DNA from: a virus
Reading direction: 5' to 3' (one strand)
DNA: 58,888 bases
IMG/VR virus record: IMGVR_UViG_3300044612_001932
Span: 1-58,888 of that record
A model generated the notes under the pieces. The model was not told where the DNA came from and ran no database searches. It was given only the letters and a program-made list of their open reading frames with translations. Position numbers and translations under genes: made by a program. Below are positions 43,616-50,635 of this stretch, piece after piece (within the stretch, counting starts at the first letter, position 1; each line of letters starts with the position of its first letter).

Positions 43616-44427
43616 TTAGCGTTGCCTTTGCATGCAGCTCTTTTCGCTTCGGTTAATGCTTTATAATCAACAGGCCATAAATAATTTAATGGTAATTCAA
43701 CCGCATTCGCTGGGTATGCAAATTGGACTCCTGATAATTGTTGGATTTGATCAATTGGCGCTCTAACTTTTGTCAAGTCATTTCCTTGATTTCCGACATG
43801 TGGTATTAGAAATCCAGCAACTTCATTAGTTGTTGTGTCAATTACTATTTTATAAAATGCATGAGGAACGACTATTTGGTTTAAACCAATAGTTTTATCA
43901 CCTGGTCCATATAATGGACCAGAATAAATTACATATGGATGATTTCTCTGTGTTACCCATCCACGAATATTAGTTTCGGTCAATTTAATTATTCCTCTAT
44001 TAGTTCCTGGTAATTGAGCCACCATATTAGTTAATAAGAAACTTTCTTTTTCTGTTTGATCGAACCTTGATTGATCTGCATTGGGTACTACGTGACCAAT
44101 ATCATAGCCGCTGCCTTTAAAATCGATTAGCTCTGCCCTACTACCTTTTGGTAAGCTTTGATCGGGGGCAAAGCCATTAGAACGTGGAACACATCCTAAC
44201 GCATATTCAGGATATAATGTATAAGAAACCCAAACTGGTAATTTTGCAGTAGTATCGTTTAATGTAACATAACCAGCACGACATATTGCTACACCTTGTT
44301 TAGAAGTTTGTGGAAAGCCATACGGTGATTGTACTTGACATTTTTCAATTGGATATGGGGCAACTTGTTCCCAAGCATGCACCATTCCTGATGACATTAA
44401 TAAGATTAATGCAAATAATTTTTTCAT
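43612..44427 (-). CDS. Secreted DNA/RNA non-specific endonuclease
   Basis: 271 aa. A typical signal peptide (MKKLFALILLMSSGMVHA, cleavage before W19) directs it to the periplasm or outside. The catalytic betabeta-alpha-Me motif is D109-I-G-H112-VVPNAD (variant of DRGHxxP), with the metal Asn region TNMVAQLPGTNRGIIKLTE and W157. Four or more Cys may form disulphides. It could digest host or competitor DNA outside the cytoplasm. A late phage gene with an export signal is notable. GGAG lies just upstream of the ATG. Confidence 0.88.
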   Translation of the reverse strand: MKKLFALILLMSSGMVHAWEQVAPYPIEKCQVQSPYGFPQTSKQGVAICRAGYVTLNDTTAKLPVWVSYTLYPEYALGCVPRSNGFAPDQSLPKGSRAELIDFKGSGYDIGHVVPNADQSRFDQTEKESFLLTNMVAQLPGTNRGIIKLTETNIRGWVTQRNHPYVIYSGPLYGPGDKTIGLNQIVVPHAFYKIVIDTTTNEVAGFLIPHVGNQGNDLTKVRAPIDQIQQLSGVQFAYPANAVELPLNYLWPVDYKALTEAKRAACKGNAN

Positions 44428-44443
44428 TTATAATACTCCGTTT

Positions 44444-44620
44444 TTATACTAATTTATCGGTTAATGGCCCAGATGGGTGTTGTTGCAACTGTGTTTTTAG
44501 TTGTTCATCCAATTCAGCAATTAATTTTGCAACATTTTTATATGGCTGATCGGTTAATGCTGCAAATATTAAATTTACTTGGTTTACATCAAGGGTTACT
44601 GTTACTAGTGTTTTATCCAT
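44444..44620 (-). CDS. Small hypothetical phage protein (58 aa)
   Basis: Start ATG 44618-44620 with AAGGAT upstream; stop TAA 44444-44446. Sequence MDKTLVTVTLDVNQVNLIFA, then ALTDQPYKNVAKLIAELDEQ. The pattern strand-V-N-L-I/V-hh-A-L-x-x-x-P-Y matches small unannotated phage proteins common in minor-structural clusters. Function unknown. Confidence 0.75.
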   Translation of the reverse strand: MDKTLVTVTLDVNQVNLIFAALTDQPYKNVAKLIAELDEQLKTQLQQHPSGPLTDKLV

Positions 44621-44655
44621 TTTTAATCCTTTGTTTTAAATTTTTATTTATGGAG

Positions 44656-45015
44656 TTACACAAAATGATCAGAAATTTCTGGAGTTACCCATGGCATAGC
44701 TGTATCTATAACTGGATTAATCTTATCGATAATTTGCTTTAAAATTTGTTCATTAACATGTTCTTCGTAATGTCCAACGACGGTGGATTTAATCCAATCT
44801 AGTACATTTTCTTCAGTTAATCCTGAAAATGGAATAAAAGGACCTGAGTTATCAGTAGAATCTGCGGTAAATGGAGTAGCACCATTAAAGATGCCTTCAT
44901 TACCATTTTCATCAGTGCCAATTTTTTTCCAATAGGCTTGTACTACTACATTTGCAGTAGATCCAATTGTAGTAGTTTTTAAACTGGTTACTTCCCATGT
45001 ATATGTAATTGTCAT
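44656..45015 (-). CDS. DUF7936-like phage protein
   Basis: 119 aa. MTITYTWEVTSLKTTTIGST, VVQAYWKKIGTDENGNEGIF and GLTEENVLDWIKSTVVGHYE make it a clear member of the small phage family I know as DUF7936. AAGGAT precedes the ATG. In other phages this family sits with minor structural genes. Role unknown. Confidence 0.75.
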   Translation of the reverse strand: MTITYTWEVTSLKTTTIGSTANVVVQAYWKKIGTDENGNEGIFNGATPFTADSTDNSGPFIPFSGLTEENVLDWIKSTVVGHYEEHVNEQILKQIIDKINPVIDTAMPWVTPEISDHFV

Positions 45016-45018
45016 AAT

Positions 45019-45205
45019 TTATCCTTTTAATTTCAATTGTTCAATATCTTTATCTAATTTATCGATATGCAGTTGTTGTTCTTTAATTGCTTCTATTAAT
45101 ACAGTGCAATCAGTCAAGTCAATTGGTGTGTTTTTGATTTTTCCACGAGAACGTAAATGTCCAAGTATCGCCTCGTTTTACGGGTGGTAAAATATTATTT
45201 CTCAT
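45019..45205 (-). pseudogene. Frameshifted chimaeric remnant (RGDTW protein N-terminus + S74-like C-terminus)
   Basis: From ATG 45203-45205 the frame reads MRNNILPPVKRGDTWTFTFS WKNQ and then hits TGA after KHTN. Removing one A from the A5 run restores NTPIDLTDC-TVLIEAIKEQQLHIDKLDKD to TAA 45019-45021 (187 bases, not divisible by three). The first part matches a small phage family (KRGDTW). The tail matches the C-terminal coiled coil of S74 fibres, such as VLIEAIKELIERVEKL in the 1936-aa protein. GATAAATA (45234-45241) precedes it. Confidence 0.6.
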
Positions 45206-45233
45206 TAGGACTACCTTATTTTTGTAATTCTAA

Positions 45234-45241
45234 TATTTATC
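45234..45241 (-). promoter_or_regulatory. Late promoter box GATAAATA
   Basis: GATAAATATTAG on the minus strand between the DUF454 stop (45250) and the chimaeric remnant; it can also serve the DUF7936-like and nuclease genes downstream. Confidence 0.5.
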
Positions 45242-45249
45242 TTTTTACA

Positions 45250-45660
45250 TTATTTGAACCAGCCTATTTTCTTACCAGATGATTCTCTTTCATAATATTC
45301 ATTAAGACTTCCAGGAAATCTCCAAGCCCATATTGAGACTAATATCATAAAACCACCAGAATATGCGATTGTGGTAGAATTGTGTGTAGTAAACCATAAA
45401 ATAACTAATGAACTAGACATGACAGCTAACATCATGTATTTCATTTTTGTTGGAAACACTTTATTATTGACCCAATTACTTAAAAACGGACCAAAAAATT
45501 TGTGATTATATAACCATTTATGCATAGCTGGACTACTTTTGCTAAAACATATAGCAGAACCGACAATAAATGGACTGAATGGCAATCCTGGGGTTATAAT
45601 ACCGAGATACCCAATACCTAGTAATATGAATCCAGATATTTTCCATAACCAATTTTTCAT
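45250..45660 (-). CDS. DUF454 (YbaN-like) inner-membrane protein
   Basis: 136 aa. The DUF454 signature is present: FILLGIGYLGIITPGLPFSP F, CFSKSSPAMHKWLYNHKFFG P, then two further transmembrane helices (MMLAVMSSSLVILWFTTH and an Ala/Gly/Trp-rich one). Three to four membrane segments. Cellular function of the family is not established. An unusual item in a phage, probably host-derived; AAGGATATATA precedes the ATG. Confidence 0.88.
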   Translation of the reverse strand: MKNWLWKISGFILLGIGYLGIITPGLPFSPFIVGSAICFSKSSPAMHKWLYNHKFFGPFLSNWVNNKVFPTKMKYMMLAVMSSSLVILWFTTHNSTTIAYSGGFMILVSIWAWRFPGSLNEYYERESSGKKIGWFK

Positions 45661-45669
45661 TATATATCC

Positions 45670-46218
45670 TTATGATAATATGCTTTGTGAAAATTCTTCT
45701 GCAGCTTTTTCTAATGCTTTATTCCATTGTACTTTGGTGTCATGATTAAACACTAAATCTGTGTCGCTATTGGTAAAACACCAACTAGTGTTCTTATCTT
45801 CTGGTTCAATGCCATTAATTTCTTTATGTAGTTTACCAGGTGGCCATCCACAAATTCCAAAAAATAACCTCCACTTTTTTGGTAAGTCATTATTAGAAAA
45901 TCGTCGCATGATTTCTTTTGATGAGCTTAATGAGAAGTTTTCATTAAGCCGAAGTGTATTATCGCAACTCCATTCATTAGAATGAATTAAACTAATACTA
46001 TTCGGATTGACTGGACCACCTATATAGACATATCCTGGTATATCAAAATCTAAATCAAGTTGATCACCTAATTCATTTATAGTATAGTTACTTCGTTTAT
46101 TAAGAACTATACCAATACTTCCTTGATTATGATGTTCAACAATCATTGCGACTGTTTTATACCAGAAATTGCCTTTTACTGATGGCGGGGATATAATTAA
46201 ATTACCTATTAAATTCAT
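45670..46218 (-). CDS. UPF0301/YqgE/AlgH-family protein
   Basis: 182 aa. Diagnostic stretches are GNLIISPPSVKGNFWYKTVA, QGSIGIVLNKRSNYTINEL, YIGGPVNPNSISLIHS and FFGICGWPPGKLHKEI. Family members occur in many Gram-negative bacteria and in T4-like marine phages. Biochemical role is unclear (linked to transcription control in Pseudomonas as AlgH). Follows the transglycosylase gene with a 12-base gap. Confidence 0.9.
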   Translation of the reverse strand: MNLIGNLIISPPSVKGNFWYKTVAMIVEHHNQGSIGIVLNKRSNYTINELGDQLDLDFDIPGYVYIGGPVNPNSISLIHSNEWSCDNTLRLNENFSLSSSKEIMRRFSNNDLPKKWRLFFGICGWPPGKLHKEINGIEPEDKNTSWCFTNSDTDLVFNHDTKVQWNKALEKAAEEFSQSILS

Positions 46219-46230
46219 AAAGTTATTTAA

Positions 46231-46854
46231 CTATACAAACCTTGATACAGATTTTTTTACATCTCCCACAGTGATTGTTCCATCTTTATTTCTATCTAAT
46301 CCTGCATTTTGGTTATAAACTTTGTTTCCGCGTGAACTGATTACATAATTATCAGGTTGTCCTGCAGCGGCTGGATAAAATGTTGCCACATACATATCAC
46401 CGGCATCGGACCCAGGTTTAAGTTTAACACTTTTGTAATATAAGTAAACATAATCTAGTTGTTCAACAGCTGACATTTTAGCTAATGCATCGGTAGTAGT
46501 TCCAAGTCTTCTAGCAGTATCTGGCATGAATTGAATAAGGCCAGTTGCGTTAGATGTTGAATTAACTCTTGATGGATCAACACCTGATTCTTGCTTCATA
46601 ATAGCAAGCAAATCATTAGCTCTAACACCTAACTTATTTGCAACCTTTTCTAATTTTCTGTTAAAATCTGGGTCTTGAATAGTTGCTATATCAGCAGTCG
46701 ATGATCCAGCACCAGCCGAATCGGTAGAAGTAGTACCAGTAATATTATCTAATGCACCGAGTGGATTAGATAACATACTAATAATATTACCTGCAGATGA
46801 TATCGCGCTACCCGCATCAAATTCTGTTAATTTTGAAAATTCACGAAATCGCAT
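46231..46854 (-). CDS. Lytic transglycosylase (SLT) with Ca-binding loop
   Basis: 207 aa. The SLT domain starts at about residue 62: catalytic E89 in LLAIMKQESGVDPSRVNSTS, then NATGLIQFMPDTARRLG and a YVATFYPAA motif. The C-terminus carries an EF-hand-like loop D-R-N-K-D-G-T-I-T-V-G-D-V. The N-terminal MRFREFSKLTEFDAG resembles the short targeting peptides of other proteins here, with a candidate protease site after K-L-T-E. It degrades peptidoglycan, probably from within the virion during entry. The start overlaps the preceding gene by one base. Confidence 0.9.
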   Translation of the reverse strand: MRFREFSKLTEFDAGSAISSAGNIISMLSNPLGALDNITGTTSTDSAGAGSSTADIATIQDPDFNRKLEKVANKLGVRANDLLAIMKQESGVDPSRVNSTSNATGLIQFMPDTARRLGTTTDALAKMSAVEQLDYVYLYYKSVKLKPGSDAGDMYVATFYPAAAGQPDNYVISSRGNKVYNQNAGLDRNKDGTITVGDVKKSVSRFV

Positions 46855-47213
46855 TAGTTACCTTTCCATTTTGGTAATGGTCCACCATAATCACTTGATT
46901 TCACATATTTACCATCAATTGATTGAACTTTCTTACCAATTCTAAATTTTCGTTTTGTTTTTCTTTTACGTAAGCCCTGTGCTTGACATGATGATAATTG
47001 GCTTGCACCTAATTCACCATCAGTTTTTTTAGAAAGACACAGCTTTTTAGGAGCCTTTCCAGCTTCATCAATTTCGAATTCTTCATCCACACTATATTGC
47101 GTTTCTGGTTTGTGACCACGTGGACCAACTTGGTCTTCGCGAGATCCAGGTCGTGCAGGGCGTTTTTTTCCTACTCCAAAATTATCTTCATTTAAAAATT
47201 CACTTGCTCTCAT
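46854..47213 (-). CDS. Basic hypothetical protein with capsid-targeting-like N-terminus
   Basis: 119 aa. MRASEFLNEDNFGVGKKRPA with a candidate cut after F-L-N-E. The remainder is Lys/Arg-rich with KKLCLSKKTDGELGASQLSS CQAQGL and RKTKRKFRIGKKVQSIDGKY, a pattern seen in unannotated T4-like phage proteins. A basic, head-targeted protein would fit a DNA-binding internal protein (inference). Promoter box 47232-47239, ribosome site GAGGAAG. Confidence 0.65.
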   Translation of the reverse strand: MRASEFLNEDNFGVGKKRPARPGSREDQVGPRGHKPETQYSVDEEFEIDEAGKAPKKLCLSKKTDGELGASQLSSCQAQGLRKRKTKRKFRIGKKVQSIDGKYVKSSDYGGPLPKWKGN

Positions 47214-47231
47214 GTTACTTCCTCTGTCAAG

Positions 47232-47239
47232 TATTTATC
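47232..47239 (-). promoter_or_regulatory. Late promoter box GATAAATA
   Basis: GATAAATACTTGACAGAGGAAGT on the minus strand, split here only for position: the box overlaps the epimerase stop codon and precedes ATG 47213 by 18 bases. Confidence 0.5.
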
Positions 47240-48050
47240 ACAATCCACGATCAATCCATTCGTAAACTGATAACCATTTGCGTTTTCCGATAGTTGATTT
47301 CAATAAGGTTAAGTCGGCTTTTGTATTATATTGTTCAGTTGGTTTTGGTGAGGCAAATTCAATTTGTACCCCTTCTTGAATTGCAATTTCTTCCGCTAAA
47401 TCTAAATAACTGTGTGATAGTCCAGAGCCAACATTCCAGATGCCTGAACCATTGATAGTTTTAATGAAATCAATATGTAATTTGCATACGTCTCCGACCC
47501 AAACCCAATCACGTTTGATGCGATCAGCATTTGCCCAAATAGTGATCTTTCCTTCATTTTTGGCCTCTTCTCGCCACTTACATAAGATATCAGCTCGTTC
47601 TCCTTTGGTATGCATATATTTTCCATACACGTTGAAGTATCGAAATCCTTGAACATAGATGTTATGCTCTTGCTGCAATACCCATCTATCAAATAAGTAT
47701 TTCGACCACGCATATGGTGTTTCTGGATGACAAGGAGCAAATTCCGAAAAATTCTTATTATTTCCATAAACAGCGCTGGAACTGGCATATTGCATATGCA
47801 CTTTATTCTTATTGCATTCAGTAAAAAGCCATTGACTGAACTCATAGTTCTTATGTATAATCGTATCAACGTCAGCATCACTGGTATCTGTAACAGCACC
47901 CAGATGTATGACCCATTTATATTTTTTTACATCAGGTAAATTATTAGGATCCCATTCCCATGTCTCGATTTCCCAGAATTCTTCTTGGGATAGCCATTCG
48001 AGCATATTACGTCCAACAAATCCGTTGGCACCGGTGACTAGTATTCTCAT
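47238..48050 (-). CDS. NAD-dependent sugar epimerase, HldD (heptose 6-epimerase)-like
   Basis: 270 aa from ATG 48048-48050 (AGAGG upstream; the frame is open further upstream, but MRILVTG is the conserved start). Extended SDR: NAD site G7-A-N-G10-F-V-G13, S-S in YASSSAVYG, catalytic Y113-x-x-x-K117 (TPYAWSKYLFD). FRYFNVYGKYMHTKGERA and KRDWVWVGDVCKLHIDF are typical of ADP-L-glycero-D-manno-heptose 6-epimerase. It probably remodels host LPS or makes a sugar for virion or DNA modification; substrate is inferred. Shorter than E. coli HldD (about 310). Confidence 0.85.
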   Translation of the reverse strand: MRILVTGANGFVGRNMLEWLSQEEFWEIETWEWDPNNLPDVKKYKWVIHLGAVTDTSDADVDTIIHKNYEFSQWLFTECNKNKVHMQYASSSAVYGNNKNFSEFAPCHPETPYAWSKYLFDRWVLQQEHNIYVQGFRYFNVYGKYMHTKGERADILCKWREEAKNEGKITIWANADRIKRDWVWVGDVCKLHIDFIKTINGSGIWNVGSGLSHSYLDLAEEIAIQEGVQIEFASPKPTEQYNTKADLTLLKSTIGKRKWLSVYEWIDRGL

Positions 48051-48073
48051 TTGTATGCCTCTGTAATTATTTA

Positions 48074-48102
48074 TTGACATCCACCATAAGAAGGAGTATA
48101 AT
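48074..48102 (+). promoter_or_regulatory. Perfect sigma70 promoter opening the plus-strand cassette
   Basis: TTGACA (48074-48079), 17-base spacer, TATAAT (48097-48102). The predicted start is about 48109, the A of the first ATG, so the first gene would be leaderless. AAGGAG lies inside the spacer and would not be in the mRNA. Confidence 0.8.
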
Positions 48103-48108
48103 TCATAC

Positions 48109-48420
48109 ATGAATATAGCGATATCAAAGTTAGACAAGCGATACACCGGTCATCAATACTTCAAATACAGCATGGTTTTCAGATGGCAACCTTCTTGGCA
48201 ACAAGGTGATCGAACAGCAAAATTCTGTGAAATGCGTCAATGGTGTTGGGAAACATTTGGTCCTAGTTGCTCATTAAATGAATTCATGGAGTTAATGATT
48301 CATAACAAGCCAATAGTCAATGAAAGATGGTGTTGGACTAGTCCATATGAGGGAACTCCTGCTAGAATACTTATAAAAAGTGAAGAAGATAAGAACTGGT
48401 TTGCATTACGGTGGGGCTGA
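48109..48420 (+). CDS. WF-(K/R)W family small protein 1
   Basis: 103 aa. N-terminus MNIAISKLDKRYTGHQYFKY is shared with the family member at 57982. The middle has MRQWCWETFGPSCS and the C-terminus RILIKSEEDKNWFALRWG, the family signature. First gene after the consensus promoter. The TGG GGC codons plus TGATG overlap (1 base) provide the ribosome site and coupling for gene 2. Function unknown. Confidence 0.75.
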   Translation: MNIAISKLDKRYTGHQYFKYSMVFRWQPSWQQGDRTAKFCEMRQWCWETFGPSCSLNEFMELMIHNKPIVNERWCWTSPYEGTPARILIKSEEDKNWFALRWG

Positions 48421-48656
48421 TGAAAAAACAATATAAGATAAGTACTGAATTTTTTTCAGCAAACGTGCATCCATATGCAGTTTATTTAGGGGATGGTTTT
48501 TATGACGAATATCCTGAAATAATTGAATGGGCATCACAACAATTTGGTGGTGATGGTTGGTGTGAGACCCAAAATGAGAGATGGTCATATACATTTTCAT
48601 ATATATGGTTCGCAAATGAGATTGATAGGAATTGGTTTTTATTAAAATGGAGTTAA
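48420..48656 (+). CDS. WF-(K/R)W family small protein 2
   Basis: 78 aa from ATG 48420, sharing its A with the stop of gene 1 (TGATG). Family core: IIEWASQQFGGDGWCETQNE RW and YIWFANEIDRNWFLLKWS. The terminal TGG AGT supplies GGAG, five bases before the next ATG. Function unknown. Confidence 0.75.
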   Translation: MKKQYKISTEFFSANVHPYAVYLGDGFYDEYPEIIEWASQQFGGDGWCETQNERWSYTFSYIWFANEIDRNWFLLKWS

Positions 48657-48657
48657 C

Positions 48658-48864
48658 ATGAGAATTAAAAAAATGCCGTTTGAGCACAATAGTTTTATAT
48701 TGAGCAAAGATAATGGCAATAAAGGATTAGACACGAGAGAATGGAATGAAGTAGCAGAGTGGCTCACTGAACGAAAAATGAAGTTTAATATGCAAGGTGG
48801 CATTCTCACATTGTATAGAGAGATGGATTGCACTTTGTTCACATTAAGATGGATATCAGAATAA
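48658..48864 (+). CDS. WF-(K/R)W family small protein 3
   Basis: 68 aa. Contains EWNEVAEWLTERKMKFNMQG and ends EMDCTLFTLRWISE, a diverged signature with two extra residues and Thr-Leu in place of Trp at the first aromatic position. The ATG is one base after the previous stop. The following gene has its own AAGGAG and here the terminal codons do not provide it. Confidence 0.7.
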   Translation: MRIKKMPFEHNSFILSKDNGNKGLDTREWNEVAEWLTERKMKFNMQGGILTLYREMDCTLFTLRWISE

Positions 48865-48888
48865 TTATTAAAATCCAAGGAGTGGATT

Positions 48889-49245
48889 ATGAAAGAGTTA
48901 TCAAAACAATCAATTTTGTCAATGATACGCAGAGTACAACCAGAATTGATTGCACAAAATATCGTGGGGGTTCAACCAATGACAAGCCAAGCTGGTCAGA
49001 TATTTTCATTGAGAACGCGATATGATACAAGACCATTGCGTCAAGGCGATGATTATACTGATTACCAAGATTATGTATATTGGGTTAGTCCAAGTAGTAA
49101 GATCCATGTTCAAGACTGCGTTAAATGGTGTGAAGAAGTATTCGGAGAAATTCTAGGTGATCGGTGGAAATTAGTACCTGATGATCGATTTATTTTCCGA
49201 AATGCAGCTGACAGAAATTGGTTTATTATAAGATGGGGTGCTTGA
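48889..49245 (+). CDS. WF-(K/R)W family small protein 4
   Basis: 118 aa, the longest member. An N-terminal extension (MKELSKQSILSMIRRVQPEL) precedes the core VKWCEEVFGEILGDRWKLVP, then RFIFRNAADRNWFIIRWGA. Strong AAGGAG ribosome site. Ends TGG GGT GCT TGATG, coupling to gene 5. Function unknown. Confidence 0.75.
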   Translation: MKELSKQSILSMIRRVQPELIAQNIVGVQPMTSQAGQIFSLRTRYDTRPLRQGDDYTDYQDYVYWVSPSSKIHVQDCVKWCEEVFGEILGDRWKLVPDDRFIFRNAADRNWFIIRWGA

Positions 49246-49490
49246 TGAAAAAATTATCGCTTACTAGGGATGTCGCTGTTCGTAAAGCCAGTAAATATTC
49301 GGTTGCACATTCGCCGATGGTTGAATTCACTGGCAATCTTGATCAGGTATTCTCTAAACAAATGGAACTAGTTTATAAGCATTTTGAACAAGAAAATAAA
49401 TGTAAGATTAAGCCGTCATACGATGAGCCAAAATATGCAGAATTTGAGGACGATGCAAATTATACCTGGTTTTTACTGAGATGGTCATGA
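49245..49490 (+). CDS. WF-(K/R)W family small protein 5
   Basis: 81 aa from ATG 49245 (TGATG overlap with gene 4). Opens MKKLSLTRDVAVRKASKYSV; ends AEFEDDANYTWFLLRWS. Lys-rich, no WCxxxFG motif (VYKHFEQENKCKIKPSYDE instead). Overlaps the next gene by 4 bases (ATGA). Confidence 0.7.
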   Translation: MKKLSLTRDVAVRKASKYSVAHSPMVEFTGNLDQVFSKQMELVYKHFEQENKCKIKPSYDEPKYAEFEDDANYTWFLLRWS

Positions 49491-49780
49491 ATAAAATAGC
49501 AGAAAAAACACTTAAAGAATTAGCTGATGACACTAAACAGTATGCAAAAGAGTTAGAAAAACAGCGAACCTTTAGAAATCGAATGATTGTGGTATTACGA
49601 GAAATACGGGATGATTATGCAAATAGTAACAGTAACTGGAGTATCACTTCGTTACTATCACATATTAAAGACACCTATGGGTTGAACATACCAATGCGTG
49701 AAGGTCAAGTTGATGTAGATGCGGCAGTAATAGTAAACGAACACAAATATTTTTTGTTCAAAATAAAATATGGAATATGA
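49487..49780 (+). CDS. Diverged WF-(K/R)W family protein 6
   Basis: 97 aa. A long charged coiled coil (about 5-45) precedes HIKDTYGLNIPMREGQVDVD and the end VNEHKYFLFKIKYGI, where Trp positions are Phe/Tyr. Overlaps both neighbours by ATGA. Assignment to the family rests on position and the aromatic C-terminal pattern. Confidence 0.6.
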   Translation: MNKIAEKTLKELADDTKQYAKELEKQRTFRNRMIVVLREIRDDYANSNSNWSITSLLSHIKDTYGLNIPMREGQVDVDAAVIVNEHKYFLFKIKYGI

Positions 49781-49977
49781 AAACAGTAGATTTAAATCAG
49801 TTTGATCGACCAATGGAAATTTTCACTTGGATGTGTACTCATTGGGGTCCACCTGGATTAAATGATCGATGGGATTTACGAGAATTAACATATCTTGACT
49901 TAACTAATGAGTCAGATTTAACTTTTTTATTATTAAAATGGAATCTTAAAAAACATGATACATGGAATACAAAGTAA
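49777..49977 (+). CDS. WF-(K/R)W family small protein 7
   Basis: 66 aa. MKTVDLNQFDRPMEIFTWMC THWGPPGLNDRWD matches the W-C-x-x-x-F-G...RW core, then NESDLTFLLLKWN followed by an 11-residue extension. ATGA overlap with gene 6. The extension overlaps gene 8 by 23 bases. Confidence 0.7.
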   Translation: MKTVDLNQFDRPMEIFTWMCTHWGPPGLNDRWDLRELTYLDLTNESDLTFLLLKWNLKKHDTWNTK

Positions 49978-50287
49978 TAGCTCACATATATTGTGTCATT
50001 CAAATGGCAGTTCTTCAATAACATCCGGTTCATTACGAATACAAGATGGTCATTTAGAAGCATATACTGGTTATAGTTGGACACCAATAGCATCTGAGAA
50101 TGGGATAGTTGGGTTAACGTCAAACGCTGAACAGGCGTTAGATTGGGCATGTAAAAAAATGATTGAAGAAAAAGAAGAACAAATTTTAATCGAAAAATAT
50201 CCAGCATTAGCTAGTGCCAAAGGTCAATATGATATGATTAAGCAACTATGCAAAGCTGAAGAAGTGCTTGAAAAAAATAATGGGTGA
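49955..50287 (+). CDS. Hypothetical phage protein (not of the WF-KW family)
   Basis: 110 aa. SSSITSGSLRIQDGHLEAYT GYSW looks like a small beta domain and EEKEEQILIEKYPALASAKG QYD a helical tail; I associate this combination with unannotated T4-like phage proteins. The start lies inside gene 7 and no good ribosome site is visible, so the exact start is uncertain. Confidence 0.6.
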   Translation: MIHGIQSNSSHILCHSNGSSSITSGSLRIQDGHLEAYTGYSWTPIASENGIVGLTSNAEQALDWACKKMIEEKEEQILIEKYPALASAKGQYDMIKQLCKAEEVLEKNNG

Positions 50288-50290
50288 TAA

Positions 50291-50635
50291 ATGGGATTTA
50301 TAATTTTAGTACTGTTACAATTTAAACATTGGTACATTGATTTTGTTAATCAAACGAATATTGAAGTTATTAGCAAAGGACATTATGGTGAGTTACCTGG
50401 TATAATGCATAGTTTAAAACATGGCTTTGCCACTGGTCTGATTATTCTATTGATCAACCCATATCTTGCTGCATATATTGGTTTGTTGGATTTTATTCTT
50501 CATTATCATATTGATTGGACTAAACGAAACTTTGGTAATCAAGATATCCAGAATCCTAAATTTTGGCGAGATCTTGGACTTGATCAGATGGCGCATCAAT
50601 TGTGTTATATTGGATATATAGGAATGGTTTTATGA
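50291..50635 (+). CDS. DUF3307-like membrane protein
   Basis: 114 aa. Two to three hydrophobic segments (MGFIILVLLQF; GLIILLINPYLAAYIGLLDF I) with the family His/Asp pattern HSLKHGFATG, LHYHIDWTKRNFG and FWRDLGLDQMAHQLCYIGYI G. DUF3307 proteins are inner-membrane proteins of unknown function in bacteria and phages. The ATGA at its end starts the next gene. Confidence 0.82.
   Translation: MGFIILVLLQFKHWYIDFVNQTNIEVISKGHYGELPGIMHSLKHGFATGLIILLINPYLAAYIGLLDFILHYHIDWTKRNFGNQDIQNPKFWRDLGLDQMAHQLCYIGYIGMVL

Noticed and set aside
48411-48687. Minus-strand and GTG-extended frames over the small-gene cassette
   Set aside because: They overlap genes with clear family signatures and ribosome sites, and lack their own.
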